Translations under genes and position numbers: made by a program | The notes under the pieces: model-generated | Seen by the model: only the letters and a program-made list of their open reading frames with translations | Databases searched by the model: none | What the model was told of the DNA's origin: nothing | In this document: positions 9,801 through 20,869 of the stretch, piece after piece | How positions within the stretch are numbered: position 1 is the first letter of the stretch | How the letters are laid out: each line of letters starts with the position of its first letter | Origin: Mycolicibacter acidiphilus | GTDB taxonomy: Bacteria > Actinomycetota > Actinomycetes > Mycobacteriales > Mycobacteriaceae | Length of the DNA: 64,000 bases | Direction of reading: 5' to 3' | Assembly (NCBI RefSeq): GCF_018455725.1 | Contig: NZ_JAHCLR010000015.1 | Coordinates: forward strand, 1 to 64,000

Positions 9801-10942
9801 TGCGGGCCAGCATCGAGAATGAGCGGGTACTGCTGGGGCTGGGCACCCATCGGCCCACCCGGCCTCCGATCGGGTACGAGCAGCGTCTCCAGTCGACGAC
9901 CGGCCTCGACGGGATCGCCGAGATCACCGCCCAGTTCGACGAGGACACCGCGATCCGGCTGCTGATCGCTGGCACGCCCGCACCCGAGCAGGCCGAACTG
10001 GCCTGTCGCTGGGCCGGTGAGTGGGTCGACCGTCTGACCGGCCGGGGCCGAGAACGCGCACTGCTGCGGGCCCAGCGCACACTCGCCGTCTGCCTGGCCG
10101 CCGCCGGGCGTGCCGACGACGCCAAACGGTTGCTCCGGGAGATCCTGTTGCGCTGCGCCGAACTCCGGATGGTGCGCTTCCCGGTCGACGGCGGCCCGCG
10201 CCTCATCGGGCTGATTGCCGAGATCCGCCGGGAGCAGTCCACGGGCGGCAGCACTGCGGGGGCGGTGCCACCGGCGTTCCTCGACCGACTGCTCGACGCC
10301 GCCGGTGTCGGTGACGAGACTCCCGAGGCCGCCGACTATCTCACCGACTGCCCGCGGTTGACCGTGCTGGGGTCCGACCGGCCGCAGTGGGCGGTGGCCG
10401 ATCAGCACGGGCATCTCCAGCACCGGCCGCTGACCGGCCGGCACGCCGACATCCTGGTGCTGCTGAGCCAGCACCCCGAGGGGATGACCTCCGACCATCT
10501 GGCCATGCTGCTCGATGAGGAGGACCTGGACACCGTCACCGTTCGCGCCGAGATGTCCCGGCTGCGCAAGAGCATCGGCGCCGATTTCCTCGGATCGCGA
10601 CCCTATCGGCTGCTCAAACCGCTGACCAGTGACCTCGGGGACACGCTTGCGGCCCTCAAGGCCGGCGACGTCGAGACCGCCGTGTCGCTGTACCGCGGAC
10701 CGCTGCTGCCCCGATCGGTGTCGCCAGGCATCGCCCGGCTGCGCACCCAGGTGAGCACCGGTGTGCGCGCCGCGGCGATCTCCGCCGGGAACCTGACAGT
10801 GCTGCGACGCTGGTTGGACACCCCGGAGGGACGCGACGACCGCGAGGGGTGGCGGATTCTGCACCAGAACAGCAGCTCCCGCCCGGTGATCCGAGCCGGT
10901 GCCGCCGGGCACCTGGCCGGTATCGACCTGGATCTGAACTGA
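6899..10942 (+). CDS. pknK: PknK-like Ser/Thr protein kinase / MalT-type ATPase with C-terminal SARP-like DNA-binding domain
   Basis: A 1347-residue multidomain regulator. Residues 31-290 are a Hanks-type kinase with glycine loop G33-G38, Lys55, catalytic HRD 147-149 and DFG 167-169. A Pro/Ala linker leads to a STAND/MalT-like NTPase with Walker A APTGYGKTT (352-360) and an IVVDDWHR-like Walker B near 445. TPR-like helical repeats fill about 600-1130. This order and many phrases match mycobacterial PknK. It differs from the roughly 1110-residue M. tuberculosis PknK in an extra C-terminal 190 residues (about 1154-1347) that form a winged-helix region closely similar to the end of the GAF regulator at 12992-14269. 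The ATG is preceded by GAGGG 8 nt upstream; a TTG five codons earlier is less likely. It lies divergent from prpE and upstream of acs, so it probably controls them. Confidence 0.9.
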   Translation: MADQDPLATQYDVVDDVVQDLVAAGLTDPEEIGRGGFGVVYRCWQQSLDRPVAVKVLTADLDDENVKRFCREQHAMGRLSGHPNIVTVLTAGQTGTGRPFIVMQYQPGGTLEALIRKDGPLDAASTLRLGIKIAGALETVHRAGILHRDVKPANILFTEYGEPALTDFGISRIAGGFETRSGLITGTPAFTAPEVLSGATPTVASDLYGLGATLFCALTGHAAFERKNGESVVAQFLRISKTPVPQVQDIAIPDALSRAIGQAMAHDPADRPASAAEFGNLLCEIERQIGAGGDAMALPGDTGGRAATRPTAPAPAPAAKFRPPRRRTQVLRPRLIKKLRAQGRRRLTLIHAPTGYGKTTLAVQWAAEIERDGTKVAWLTVDDNDNNPAWFLTNLLEAIRRVNPAVVRDLGEVLEERGENVERYVLTSLINQIAESDQPITVVVDDWHRITSPAVIDAMDFVLEYGCDNLQVIITSRTRSGLPLSRLRVCDELIEIDASALCFDVEEARSFLVDVAGLDLRNDDVTDLRNSTDGWVAGLQLASLSLRDAEHPAEVISHISGRHHAIAEFLTENVLSALDPRMLQFLLRTSIPERICGSLASALSGIAHGQAMLEEVEARDLFLRRTDENGDWFRYHHLFAEFLRRRLDRDQPELTADLHRKASDWFAERHLLVEAVDHALAAGDSARAVELIETDGRMLLAQSQVATLFGLVDKLPTAAVLSSPQLQIIVAWANIFLHRTRPAYAALKRVDEALTVRQNAGDDVTDLRVTARVVEANLHAYADQLDGIEDAARDCLDRPDAFPAFVISVAANLMTHSAIYRFDFDAAHRWQEWARPYHEQNTGPYVPTFGHARDGLAAFEQLDLDRAEQCFRTAWQVACKAGAVHSQAARLASAPLAELLYERGETDEAQRLLDESFKLGAEEGMVDWIRSRFVAGARLAVLRGDRDAAVTLLDEGADTAERLATPRLRASIENERVLLGLGTHRPTRPPIGYEQRLQSTTGLDGIAEITAQFDEDTAIRLLIAGTPAPEQAELACRWAGEWVDRLTGRGRERALLRAQRTLAVCLAAAGRADDAKRLLREILLRCAELRMVRFPVDGGPRLIGLIAEIRREQSTGGSTAGAVPPAFLDRLLDAAGVGDETPEAADYLTDCPRLTVLGSDRPQWAVADQHGHLQHRPLTGRHADILVLLSQHPEGMTSDHLAMLLDEEDLDTVTVRAEMSRLRKSIGADFLGSRPYRLLKPLTSDLGDTLAALKAGDVETAVSLYRGPLLPRSVSPGIARLRTQVSTGVRAAAISAGNLTVLRRWLDTPEGRDDREGWRILHQNSSSRPVIRAGAAGHLAGIDLDLN

Positions 10943-10970
10943 CACCACTGGGCCCTCGGGTCCACGTCGG

Positions 10971-11004
10971 TGCAACCGTCCTGCAACAGTGCCTTTCGTA
11001 TCGT
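10971..11004 (+). promoter_or_regulatory. TGCAAC direct-repeat promoter of acs
   Basis: TGCAAC at 10971-10976 and 10982-10987, separated by 5 bp (cgtcc), then 11 bp and the -10 TATCGT at 10999-11004. The acs start codon lies about 60 bp downstream. The repeat overlaps the place where a -35 box would be, which fits activator-dependent transcription. Confidence 0.83.
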
Positions 11005-11065
11005 TGCGTGATCCACACCACAGCTGCCAACCGGGCAGCTGAGTCACACGCAGGGAGCACTGTGC

Positions 11066-12982
<1,917 letters not shown>

Positions 12983-12991
12983 CTCGCGGCC

Positions 12992-14269
12992 TCAGCCCAG
13001 CTCGGCGTCCAGCCCCGCCAAATGGCCGCGGGCCCGCGCGCAGGCCGCCGCATCGCCATTGGCGGTGTCATGCAGCAACTGCCATCCTTCGCGGTCGTCC
13101 CGTCCCTCCGGGAGGTCCAGCCATTGGCGCATCACGGCCGGATTACCCGACGCCAGCACCGCACCGCGCATGCTGGCGTTCAGTTCGGTGCGCAGCCGTC
13201 CGATGCCCGGCGACAGCGACCGAGGCAGCAGCGGGCCCCGATACTGCGCCACCGCACTCCGGACATCGGCCGAATCCAGGGCGGTCAGCACATCGCCGAT
13301 GTCACTGCCAATCGGTTTGAGCAGCCGGTAGGGCCGGGAGTCGATGAAGTCGGACCCGACGACCTTGCGCAGGCGCGACATCTCGGCCCGCACGGTGACT
13401 GGATCGAGGTCGGCTTCGTCGAGCAGCATCGCCAAGTGGTCGGCGGTCAAGCCCTCAGGATGGCGACTCAGCAGCACCAGGATCTCGGCGTGCCGACCGC
13501 TCAGCGTCGTCACCCGAACGCTTCCGCCGGCATCGGTCACCACCCAGCGAGATGGCCGGGCGCCGAGCACCGTCAGGCGTGCGCTCGCCGGCGAGTCGCC
13601 GCGGACACCGGCGAACCGCAGCAGCGCCATCTGGTTCTCCACTGCCACCGCCGTCGCCCGGAGCAGCGCGAGCGTCGTCGAAGTCACCACGCGACCGCTA
13701 CCGGTCAGGTCGATCGCACCGATCACCGCACCGCTGGCACGGTCGTGAACGGGCACCGCCGTGCAATTCCAGGGCTGCACCGCACGGGAGAAATGTTCGG
13801 CCCCTCGAATCTGCACCGGCCGATCCAACGCCAACGCGGTCCCCGGGGCGTTGGTTCCGACCCGATGTTCACTCCAGTCGGCACCCGGAACGAAGTTCAT
13901 CGCTTCGACACGCCGGCACGCCCGGCGGTCGCCTTCCACCCAAAGCAGGGTGCCGTCGCCGCCGGCGACGGCGACCACCGCCCCGGAAGATGCCGCATCG
14001 TCGGTCAACAGCTGCCGAATCACCGGCATCACCGCCGCCAGCGGGTGGCCGTCACGCATCGCAGCCAGTTCATCGGAGATCGTCTGCCGTGCCAGACCGT
14101 CGGGGTCCACCCCTTCGGCTAGGCTGCGCTGCCAACTTTGGGCGATCACCGGCGACAGCGGCGTCATGTCCAGGTTGGTGGCGTCGATCCCCCCGGTGAT
14201 GAACCGTTCGTGGATGTTGCCCAACGTCGCCTTCAGGCTTCGCTTGCCAGCGATTTCCTCCATCGGCAT
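12992..14269 (-). CDS. GAF-domain (AcoR-like) regulator with SARP-like C-terminus
   Basis: A 425-residue regulator from the ATG at 14269 (GGAG 9 nt upstream); a GTG at 14302 would add 11 residues. The first 230 residues resemble the sensory part of AcoR/DhaR-type activators: SPVIAQSWQRSL, then a GAF-like domain with SEHRVGTNAPGTALAL and HFSRAVQPWNCTAVPVHD. It lacks the sigma-54 AAA+ and Fis domains of AcoR. Instead residues about 236-425 form a winged-helix region (LSGRHAEILVLLSRHPEG, VTVRAEMSRLRK, GPLLPRSLSPGIGRLRT) strikingly similar to the end of the kinase at 6899-10942. It is the last gene of the aldehyde dehydrogenase-alcohol dehydrogenase-ndh transcription unit, 84 bp after ndh, so it is probably autoregulated through the promoter at 18530-18563. 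The ligand is unknown; an aldehyde, acetoin or acid would fit the family. Confidence 0.87.
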   Translation of the reverse strand: MPMEEIAGKRSLKATLGNIHERFITGGIDATNLDMTPLSPVIAQSWQRSLAEGVDPDGLARQTISDELAAMRDGHPLAAVMPVIRQLLTDDAASSGAVVAVAGGDGTLLWVEGDRRACRRVEAMNFVPGADWSEHRVGTNAPGTALALDRPVQIRGAEHFSRAVQPWNCTAVPVHDRASGAVIGAIDLTGSGRVVTSTTLALLRATAVAVENQMALLRFAGVRGDSPASARLTVLGARPSRWVVTDAGGSVRVTTLSGRHAEILVLLSRHPEGLTADHLAMLLDEADLDPVTVRAEMSRLRKVVGSDFIDSRPYRLLKPIGSDIGDVLTALDSADVRSAVAQYRGPLLPRSLSPGIGRLRTELNASMRGAVLASGNPAVMRQWLDLPEGRDDREGWQLLHDTANGDAAACARARGHLAGLDAELG

Positions 14270-14353
14270 TTCACCACGCTCCAGCTCGCGCAACGGTCCC
14301 ACGGCTGCCGCCAGCCTAGTCCGTTCGCCGCAGCCGGGAGTTGCGTTCGCGGT

Positions 14354-15742
14354 TCATCGGCCGACCGCCAGTTGCAGGCCGGGTTCCGCCGGACCCGGTT
14401 GGGTCTGCGCACCCGCCCGGTTCATCGCCGACCTGGCGTGGACCATCTGACTGGTGTTGGTCAGCTGATGTCGACCGCTGCCCACGAAAGAGACCAACCA
14501 GGCGACCATCGTGGTAACGCGGTTCTTGAAACCGACCAGAAACCACAGGTGCAGAACCAGCCAGGCGAGCCAGCCGGCGAAGCCCCCGAACTGCAACCTG
14601 CCGACCTGGGCAACCGCGCTGAATCGGGAAATGGTTGCCATGCTGCCCTTGTCGGTGTAACCGAACGCCCGGCGATCGGCCGGGTCGTCACGCCCCCGCA
14701 ACGATCGCTTGACCAGGTTGGCCGCGTAGACCGCCCCCTGGATCGCACCCTGCGCCACCCCGGGAACGCCGGGCAGCGCCATCAGGTCGCCGACGACGAA
14801 CACATACGGATGCCCGCGGACGGTGAGGTCGGGCTGTACCAGCACCCGACCGGACCGGTCCACCTCGGTGCCGTCGGATTGGTCGGCGATCATCGCGCCC
14901 AGCGGACTGGCCTGCACACCGGCCGCCCATATCTTGCAGGCGGATTGGATCCGGCGCTGGGTGCCGTCACCGCCGCGGACTGCGATGCCCCACTGGTCGA
15001 CGTCGGTCACCACCGCATTGAGCTGAACCTCGACACCCATCTTCTGCAGCCGGCGCTGCGCCTGGGCGCCGAGCTTCGCCCCCATCGACGGCAGCACCGC
15101 CGCAGCCGCATCCACCAGCACCACCCGGCAGTCGCCGGGTGTGATGCTGCGAAACGTCCCGGACAGCGTCCGTTCGGCGAGTTCGACTATCTGCCCGGCC
15201 ACCTCGACGCCGGTCGGTCCGGCTCCGACCACCACGAACGTCAGGTGCCGGTCCCGCTCGCCGCCCGCAGCAGCGATCTCGGCGTCCTCGAAAGCGTGCA
15301 GAATCCGGCCGCGCAACTCCAGGGCGTCGTCAATCGTCTTCATGCCGGGGGCGTGGACTGCGAATTCGTCACTGCCGAAATAGGATTGCTGGGCACCGGC
15401 AGCGACGATCAGGCTGTCGAAGGACAGCGCGGTGTGGGCACCGGACAGGTTCGACGTGACCGTCCGTCCGTTGAGGTCGATGGCTTCGACGTCCCCCAAC
15501 AGCACTCGGACATTCTGCTGATTGCGCAGGATCAACCTGGTCAGCGGTGCGACCTCGCCGGACGACAGGATTCCGGTGGCGACCTGATACAGCAGCGGCT
15601 GAAACAGATGGTGCGAGGTTCTCGAGATGAGCGTGACATCGACGTCGGCCCGCTTCAATGCTTTTGCGGCAGCCAGGCCGCCGAACCCGGACCCGATGAT
15701 GACGACGTGATGACGTGGGTTGAGGGCCGAGGACATGCCCAT
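14354..15742 (-). CDS. ndh: Type II NADH dehydrogenase (NDH-2)
   Basis: A 462-residue single-subunit NADH:quinone oxidoreductase. The FAD-binding IIGSGFGGLAAAKAL is at the start, followed by HHLFQPLLYQVATGILS, the NADH-binding VVVGAGPTGVEVAGQ near residue 165, and VFVVGDLMALPG for FAD. A hydrophobic stretch near the C-terminus (WLAWLVLHLWFLVGF) should sit on the membrane. All this is typical of mycobacterial Ndh. The start is the ATG at 15742, 3 bp after an AGGAG-containing ribosome site; the open frame extends upstream but without support. It lies between the alcohol dehydrogenase gene (100 bp upstream) and the GAF regulator. In this operon it would reoxidise the two NADH made per ethanol oxidised to acetate. 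Confidence 0.92.
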   Translation of the reverse strand: MGMSSALNPRHHVVIIGSGFGGLAAAKALKRADVDVTLISRTSHHLFQPLLYQVATGILSSGEVAPLTRLILRNQQNVRVLLGDVEAIDLNGRTVTSNLSGAHTALSFDSLIVAAGAQQSYFGSDEFAVHAPGMKTIDDALELRGRILHAFEDAEIAAAGGERDRHLTFVVVGAGPTGVEVAGQIVELAERTLSGTFRSITPGDCRVVLVDAAAAVLPSMGAKLGAQAQRRLQKMGVEVQLNAVVTDVDQWGIAVRGGDGTQRRIQSACKIWAAGVQASPLGAMIADQSDGTEVDRSGRVLVQPDLTVRGHPYVFVVGDLMALPGVPGVAQGAIQGAVYAANLVKRSLRGRDDPADRRAFGYTDKGSMATISRFSAVAQVGRLQFGGFAGWLAWLVLHLWFLVGFKNRVTTMVAWLVSFVGSGRHQLTNTSQMVHARSAMNRAGAQTQPGPAEPGLQLAVGR

Positions 15743-15842
15743 CGGTCTCCTTTCGTGCAGTGGATGTTGAAGGATCACTTGTGTTTCGAATCGCGGGGCC
15801 GGGCCGCGGGGCGCCGGAGTGGCAGCAGCGGAACGACCTGCC

Positions 15843-16910
15843 CTACCGGTAGTCGATCACCATCCGGCCGTCGATCTGTCCGCGTTCCATCCGGTGGAAG
15901 ATGTCGTTGATGTCCTCGAGCTTCGCGGTTGTCACCATCGGCTTGATCAGGCCACGGGCATAGAAGTCGAGGGCTTCGACCATGTCTTGGCGGGTGCCCA
16001 CAATCGACCCCCGGATGGTCAATCTATTGAGCACAATGTCGAAGATCGACGCCGGGAACTCCCCCGCTGGCAGGCCGTTGAAGACGATGGTGCCGCCGCG
16101 CCGAGCCAGCCCGATCGCTTGCCCGAACGCCTGCGGGTGCACCGCGGTGACCAGAACACCGTGCATCCCACCGGTGGCCCTGTGAGCCTCGGCGGCCACG
16201 TCGGTGGTGCGCGCGTTCAAGGCGATCTCGGCGCCCAGCCGGGTGGCCAGCGCGAGCTTGGCGTCGTCGATATCGACGGCCAGCACCCGCATCCCCATCG
16301 CGCGGGCGTACTGCACGGCAACGTGGCCGAGCCCGCCGATACCGGAGATCGCCACCCATTGGCCGGGTCGGGTCTCGGTTTCCTTCAAACCCTTGTAGAC
16401 GGTGACGCCGGCGCACAGGATCGGCGCGACTTCCACCGGGTCGGCGCCATCGGGGATGCGGACCGCGTAGTCGACATTGACCAGCATGTAGGTGCCGAAG
16501 CTGCCGTTGACGGTGTAGCCGCCGTTTTGTTGCTTCTCACACAGGGTTTCCCAGCCGGTGCGGCAGTATTCGCAGCGTCCGCACGCCGACCACAGCCAGG
16601 CGTTGCCGACCTTGTCGCCCACCTCCAAGTCGTCGACACCGGGGCCGAGTGCGACCACCGTCCCGTAGCCCTCATGCCCCGGCACAAACGGCGGCTGCGG
16701 CTTGACCGGCCAATCGCCCTGTGCGGCATGCAGGTCGGTGTGGCATACCCCGGAGGTCTCCAGCTTCACGAGAGCCTCGCGATGGCCGGGGGCCGGCAGG
16801 GGAAGCTCGGAGATCTCCAGCGGCGCACCGAATTCGGTGACAACCGCGGCTTTCATGGTATCGACGGACCACGCAGGGGCGCCGGCGGTCTCAAGGGTGC
16901 TGGTCATCAT
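15843..16910 (-). CDS. adhP: Zinc-dependent alcohol dehydrogenase (AdhP/AdhA type)
   Basis: A 355-residue medium-chain dehydrogenase/reductase. Catalytic zinc ligands are Cys56 (SGVCHTDLH), His79-Glu80 (PGHEGYG) and a later Cys (LCAGVTVYK). The structural zinc lobe has Cys110, Cys113, Cys116 and Cys124. The NAD-binding loop is GIGGLGHVAVQYA. This pattern matches ethanol/propanol-preferring AdhP enzymes, which oxidise primary alcohols to aldehydes with NAD. AGGA lies 5 nt before the first of two consecutive ATG codons. It follows the aldehyde dehydrogenase gene by 48 bp and precedes ndh, so the three genes should be cotranscribed. Together with the aldehyde dehydrogenase and Acs it completes ethanol to acetyl-CoA. 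Confidence 0.92.
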   Translation of the reverse strand: MMTSTLETAGAPAWSVDTMKAAVVTEFGAPLEISELPLPAPGHREALVKLETSGVCHTDLHAAQGDWPVKPQPPFVPGHEGYGTVVALGPGVDDLEVGDKVGNAWLWSACGRCEYCRTGWETLCEKQQNGGYTVNGSFGTYMLVNVDYAVRIPDGADPVEVAPILCAGVTVYKGLKETETRPGQWVAISGIGGLGHVAVQYARAMGMRVLAVDIDDAKLALATRLGAEIALNARTTDVAAEAHRATGGMHGVLVTAVHPQAFGQAIGLARRGGTIVFNGLPAGEFPASIFDIVLNRLTIRGSIVGTRQDMVEALDFYARGLIKPMVTTAKLEDINDIFHRMERGQIDGRMVIDYR

Positions 16911-16958
16911 TGATTCCTATCTTCGAGGTGGTTGTAATTGACTGGGTTGTGTTGTGGC

Positions 16959-18491
<1,533 letters not shown>

Positions 18492-18529
18492 GGTTCCTCC
18501 TCCGTATGAAAACTGTGGTCGTGCTCACA

Positions 18530-18563
18530 AACGTAGGTTTTGGTGTGTTGCATGATCGTTGCA
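18530..18563 (-). promoter_or_regulatory. TGCAAC direct-repeat promoter of the aldehyde dehydrogenase operon
   Basis: On the minus strand: TGCAAC, 5 bp (gatca), TGCAAC, 11 bp, TACGTT. The repeats are at 18547-18563 and the -10 at 18530-18535. The start codon follows about 40 bp later. The spacing between the two hexamers and to the -10 is identical to the other four copies. Confidence 0.85.
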
Positions 18564-18837
18564 ATGAGTCGGCCGGCTTCGGCGCCACCCGCCGAGCTGG
18601 GTCGATGAGACGTTTTTGCTGGTCACAATGCCTGGTTCGGCACTCCCGCAGGATGAATCGCCGGGGTCGTGTGGCGTCTGCAGGCCCTGGAAACGAGGGT
18701 GAACGCGGGTGAATGAGTGCGATCGAGGCTGATGTCTGTCGGATGGTCGTCGGCCCGGGGCGGTCACTGCAGTGTTCGGACCACCGTCCGGGCTGCCGTC
18801 GAACCGACTGCCCCGGTCGACCCGATCAGCCATGTGC

Positions 18838-18871
18838 TGCAACCGCGCTGCAACGCGGTCAGGCATATCGT
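18838..18871 (+). promoter_or_regulatory. TGCAAC direct-repeat promoter of the CoA-transferase gene
   Basis: TGCAAC at 18838-18843 and 18849-18854 with 5 bp between (cgcgc), then 11 bp and TATCGT at 18866-18871. The -10 sequence is identical to that of acs. The start codon lies about 100 bp downstream, leaving a leader of roughly 95 nt. Confidence 0.83.
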
Positions 18872-18973
18872 GCGGCGATAAACCTGATCGCCGGCGGGTC
18901 GACACAACCCGGGCTGCGACGCCATCGCCGTGCTCATTCGATCTGCGGCGGCCAACCACCAGAAAGGTCGCCG

Positions 18974-20509
18974 ATGAAGGCCGGTAGTCGGATCACCAGC
19001 ACCGCGTTCGCCCGCAAGATCTGCTCCGCCGAGGACGCCGCGGCGATGATCTCCCACGGCGACAACGTCGGGATGAGCGGCTTCACCGGTGCCGGGTACC
19101 CCAAGGCGGTGCCCGCGGCGCTGGCCGACCGGATCGGTGCATCGGCGGCCGCCGGAGACCCGATGCGGATCGGGGTGTGGACCGGGGCGTCCACCGCACC
19201 GGAACTCGACGGGGCGCTGGCCGCCGTGGACGGCATCGAGCTGCGCCTGCCCTACCAGTCCGACCCGGTGAGCCGGGCCCGGATCAACGACGGGCGCATG
19301 GAGTACATCGACGTCCACCTGTCCCACGTCGCCCAGATGGTCTGGCGGGGTTCACTCGGACACCTGGATGTGGCGGTGGTCGAGGTTGCCGGGATCACGC
19401 CCGACGGCGCCTTGATTCCGTCATCGTCGGTGGGCAACAACAAGACCTGGCTCGATCTGGCGGACCGGGTCATCCTCGAGGTGAACTCCTGGCAGTCCGC
19501 CAGTCTCGAAGGGATGCACGACATCTACTACGGCACCGCGCTGCCACCGCACCGGGTGCCGATCCCGATCGTCGCGCCCGGCGACCGAATCGGGGTGCCT
19601 TACCTGCACTGCCCGGCCGAGAAGGTGATCGCGGTGGTGCAGACCGACACCCCCGACCGCAACACCGGATTCAAGGCGCCGGACGCGACGTCGCAACGGA
19701 TCGCCGGGCACATCCTGGACTTCCTCACCGCGGAGGTCGCCATCGGTCACCTGCCGCCCGATCTGCTGCCGCTGCAGTCCGGTGTCGGCAACGTGCCCAA
19801 CGCGGTGCTGGCCGGCTTGCAGGCCGGTCCGTTCGAGAATCTCACCGCCTACACCGAGGTCATCCAGGATGGGATGCTCGATCTGATCGACTCCGGCAAG
19901 CTCGCCGTGGTGTCGGCCACCGCCTTCTCGCTCAGTTCCGACGCCGTGGAGCGGTTCAACACCAACGCGTGTGACTACCGCGGCAAGATCGTGCTGCGTC
20001 CGCAGGAGATCAGCAACCATCCCGAGGTTGTCCGCCGCCTCGGGGTGATCGCGATGAACGGCATGATCGAGGCCGATATCTATGGCAACGTCAACTCCAC
20101 CCACGTGATGGGCAGCCAGATCATGAACGGCATCGGCGGATCCGGAGACTTCGCCCGCAACGGCTACGTGTCGATCTTCATCACCCCGTCGGTGGCCAAG
20201 GGCGGCGCGATTTCGGCGATCGTGCCGATGGTCTCGCATGTCGACCACACCGAGCACGACGTCGACGTGATCGTCACCGAGCAGGGCCTGGCCGACCTGC
20301 GCGGCCTGTCGCCGAAACAGCGGGCCCAGAAGATCATCGACAACTGCGCACACCCGGATTTCCGGCCGCAGCTGCAGGACTACCTGGACCGGGCGATGAG
20401 TTCGAGCTACGGCCGGCACACCCCGCACCTGATGGACCAGGCGCTGTCCTGGCATGCCGGTTATGTCGGGGCAGGCACGATGCGCGGCGCCGGCGCCACG
20501 GCCGGGTAG
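18974..20509 (+). CDS. Acetyl-CoA hydrolase/succinyl-CoA:acetate CoA-transferase
   Basis: A 511-residue family I CoA-transferase of the ACH1/Cat1/AarC type. The N-terminal domain has SHGDNVGMSGFTGAGYPK. The catalytic glutamate is in YTEVIQDG (Glu295, close to Glu294 of AarC). Later signatures are NVNSTHVMGSQIMNGIGGSG and TEQGLADLRGLSPKQRA. Such enzymes move CoA between acetyl-CoA and succinate, or hydrolyse acetyl-CoA, and let cells activate acetate without spending ATP or dispose of excess acetyl-CoA. The ATG at 18974 follows AAAGG 5 nt upstream; the frame is open further upstream without a start signal. It is transcribed away from the aldehyde dehydrogenase operon from its own TGCAAC promoter. 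Confidence 0.9.
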   Translation: MKAGSRITSTAFARKICSAEDAAAMISHGDNVGMSGFTGAGYPKAVPAALADRIGASAAAGDPMRIGVWTGASTAPELDGALAAVDGIELRLPYQSDPVSRARINDGRMEYIDVHLSHVAQMVWRGSLGHLDVAVVEVAGITPDGALIPSSSVGNNKTWLDLADRVILEVNSWQSASLEGMHDIYYGTALPPHRVPIPIVAPGDRIGVPYLHCPAEKVIAVVQTDTPDRNTGFKAPDATSQRIAGHILDFLTAEVAIGHLPPDLLPLQSGVGNVPNAVLAGLQAGPFENLTAYTEVIQDGMLDLIDSGKLAVVSATAFSLSSDAVERFNTNACDYRGKIVLRPQEISNHPEVVRRLGVIAMNGMIEADIYGNVNSTHVMGSQIMNGIGGSGDFARNGYVSIFITPSVAKGGAISAIVPMVSHVDHTEHDVDVIVTEQGLADLRGLSPKQRAQKIIDNCAHPDFRPQLQDYLDRAMSSSYGRHTPHLMDQALSWHAGYVGAGTMRGAGATAG

Positions 20510-20510
20510 G

Positions 20511-20813
20511 TCAAGCGCCCAGGCGGCGCAGCACCTCGCCGAGCTGAGCGCCGACGTGTCCCATCTGACCGTCGAGCTTGTCCATCCGACCGTCGAGCTT
20601 GTCCATCCGGCCGGTCAGCCTGACATCAAGCGCGTCGACCTTCGCATCAAGCGCGTCGACTTTCGCATCAAGCACACCGACCTTCGTATCAAGCACACCG
20701 ACTTTCGCATCGACGGCTTTGACCGCGGCGTCAACGCCGACGACGAGACCGTACAACTCATCGATATCGGCGCGCTGTTGGCTCACCTTGCGTGCCATCT
20801 CCGGCTCCGTCAT
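20511..20813 (-). CDS. Small coiled-coil protein with heptad repeats
   Basis: A 100-residue protein of unknown role. After a short charged start it consists of back-to-back seven-residue units (KVGVLDT, KVGVLDA, KVDALDA, KVDALDV, then two RMDKLDG units), with V/L at the a and d positions, so a long parallel coiled coil is expected. There is no signal peptide or membrane segment. The DNA shows the same units as 21-bp tandem repeats, a likely source of length variation. The ATG at 20813 is 7 nt after a TAAGCT -10 box and would be leaderless; an ATG five codons later has a GGAG site and is the alternative. Its stop abuts the stop of the CoA-transferase gene. Confidence 0.7.
   Translation of the reverse strand: MTEPEMARKVSQQRADIDELYGLVVGVDAAVKAVDAKVGVLDTKVGVLDAKVDALDAKVDALDVRLTGRMDKLDGRMDKLDGQMGHVGAQLGEVLRRLGA
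20571..20707 (-). repeat. 21-bp tandem repeats coding for heptads
   Basis: Two 21-bp units at 20571-20612 and four at 20624-20707 repeat with few differences inside the coiled-coil gene. The unit length keeps the frame and the heptad phase, so copy number could change without disrupting the protein. Confidence 0.9.
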
Positions 20814-20820
20814 GCCCGAC

Positions 20821-20826
20821 AGCTTA
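20821..20826 (-). promoter_or_regulatory. Leaderless -10 box of the coiled-coil gene
   Basis: TAAGCT on the minus strand ends 7 nt before the ATG at 20813, the spacing expected when transcription starts at the A of the start codon. Confidence 0.55.
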
Positions 20827-20869
20827 GGAGCCGATCAGCGCCGGCGCCTTCCGAATTCCACAGCCCCGC

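Larger units (their letters stand above)
18492..18973. other. Divergent regulatory region with two TGCAAC-repeat promoters
   Basis: This 482-bp region separates the aldehyde dehydrogenase operon from the CoA-transferase gene. It holds two separate copies of the shared promoter element, one for each direction (18530-18563 and 18838-18871), 274 bp apart. The middle part (about 18570-18830) has no reading frame or RNA feature that I can support. An open frame continuing upstream of the CoA-transferase ATG has no start signal. Confidence 0.75.

Noticed and set aside
9320-11047. A 575-codon minus-strand frame
   Set aside because: Antisense to the PknK-like gene, whose domains are unmistakable; the antisense translation has no motifs.
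14594-14599. A further TGCAAC inside ndh
   Set aside because: Single hexamer within coding sequence, without the second copy or -10 box at the required distance.
18713-18973. Longer N-terminus for the CoA-transferase
   Set aside because: The frame is open, but it would include the promoter element at 18838-18871; the ATG at 18974 has a ribosome site and gives the family length.
20571-20707. Possible CRISPR-like array
   Set aside because: The 21-bp units are directly adjacent without spacers and keep one reading frame, so they are coding heptad repeats.
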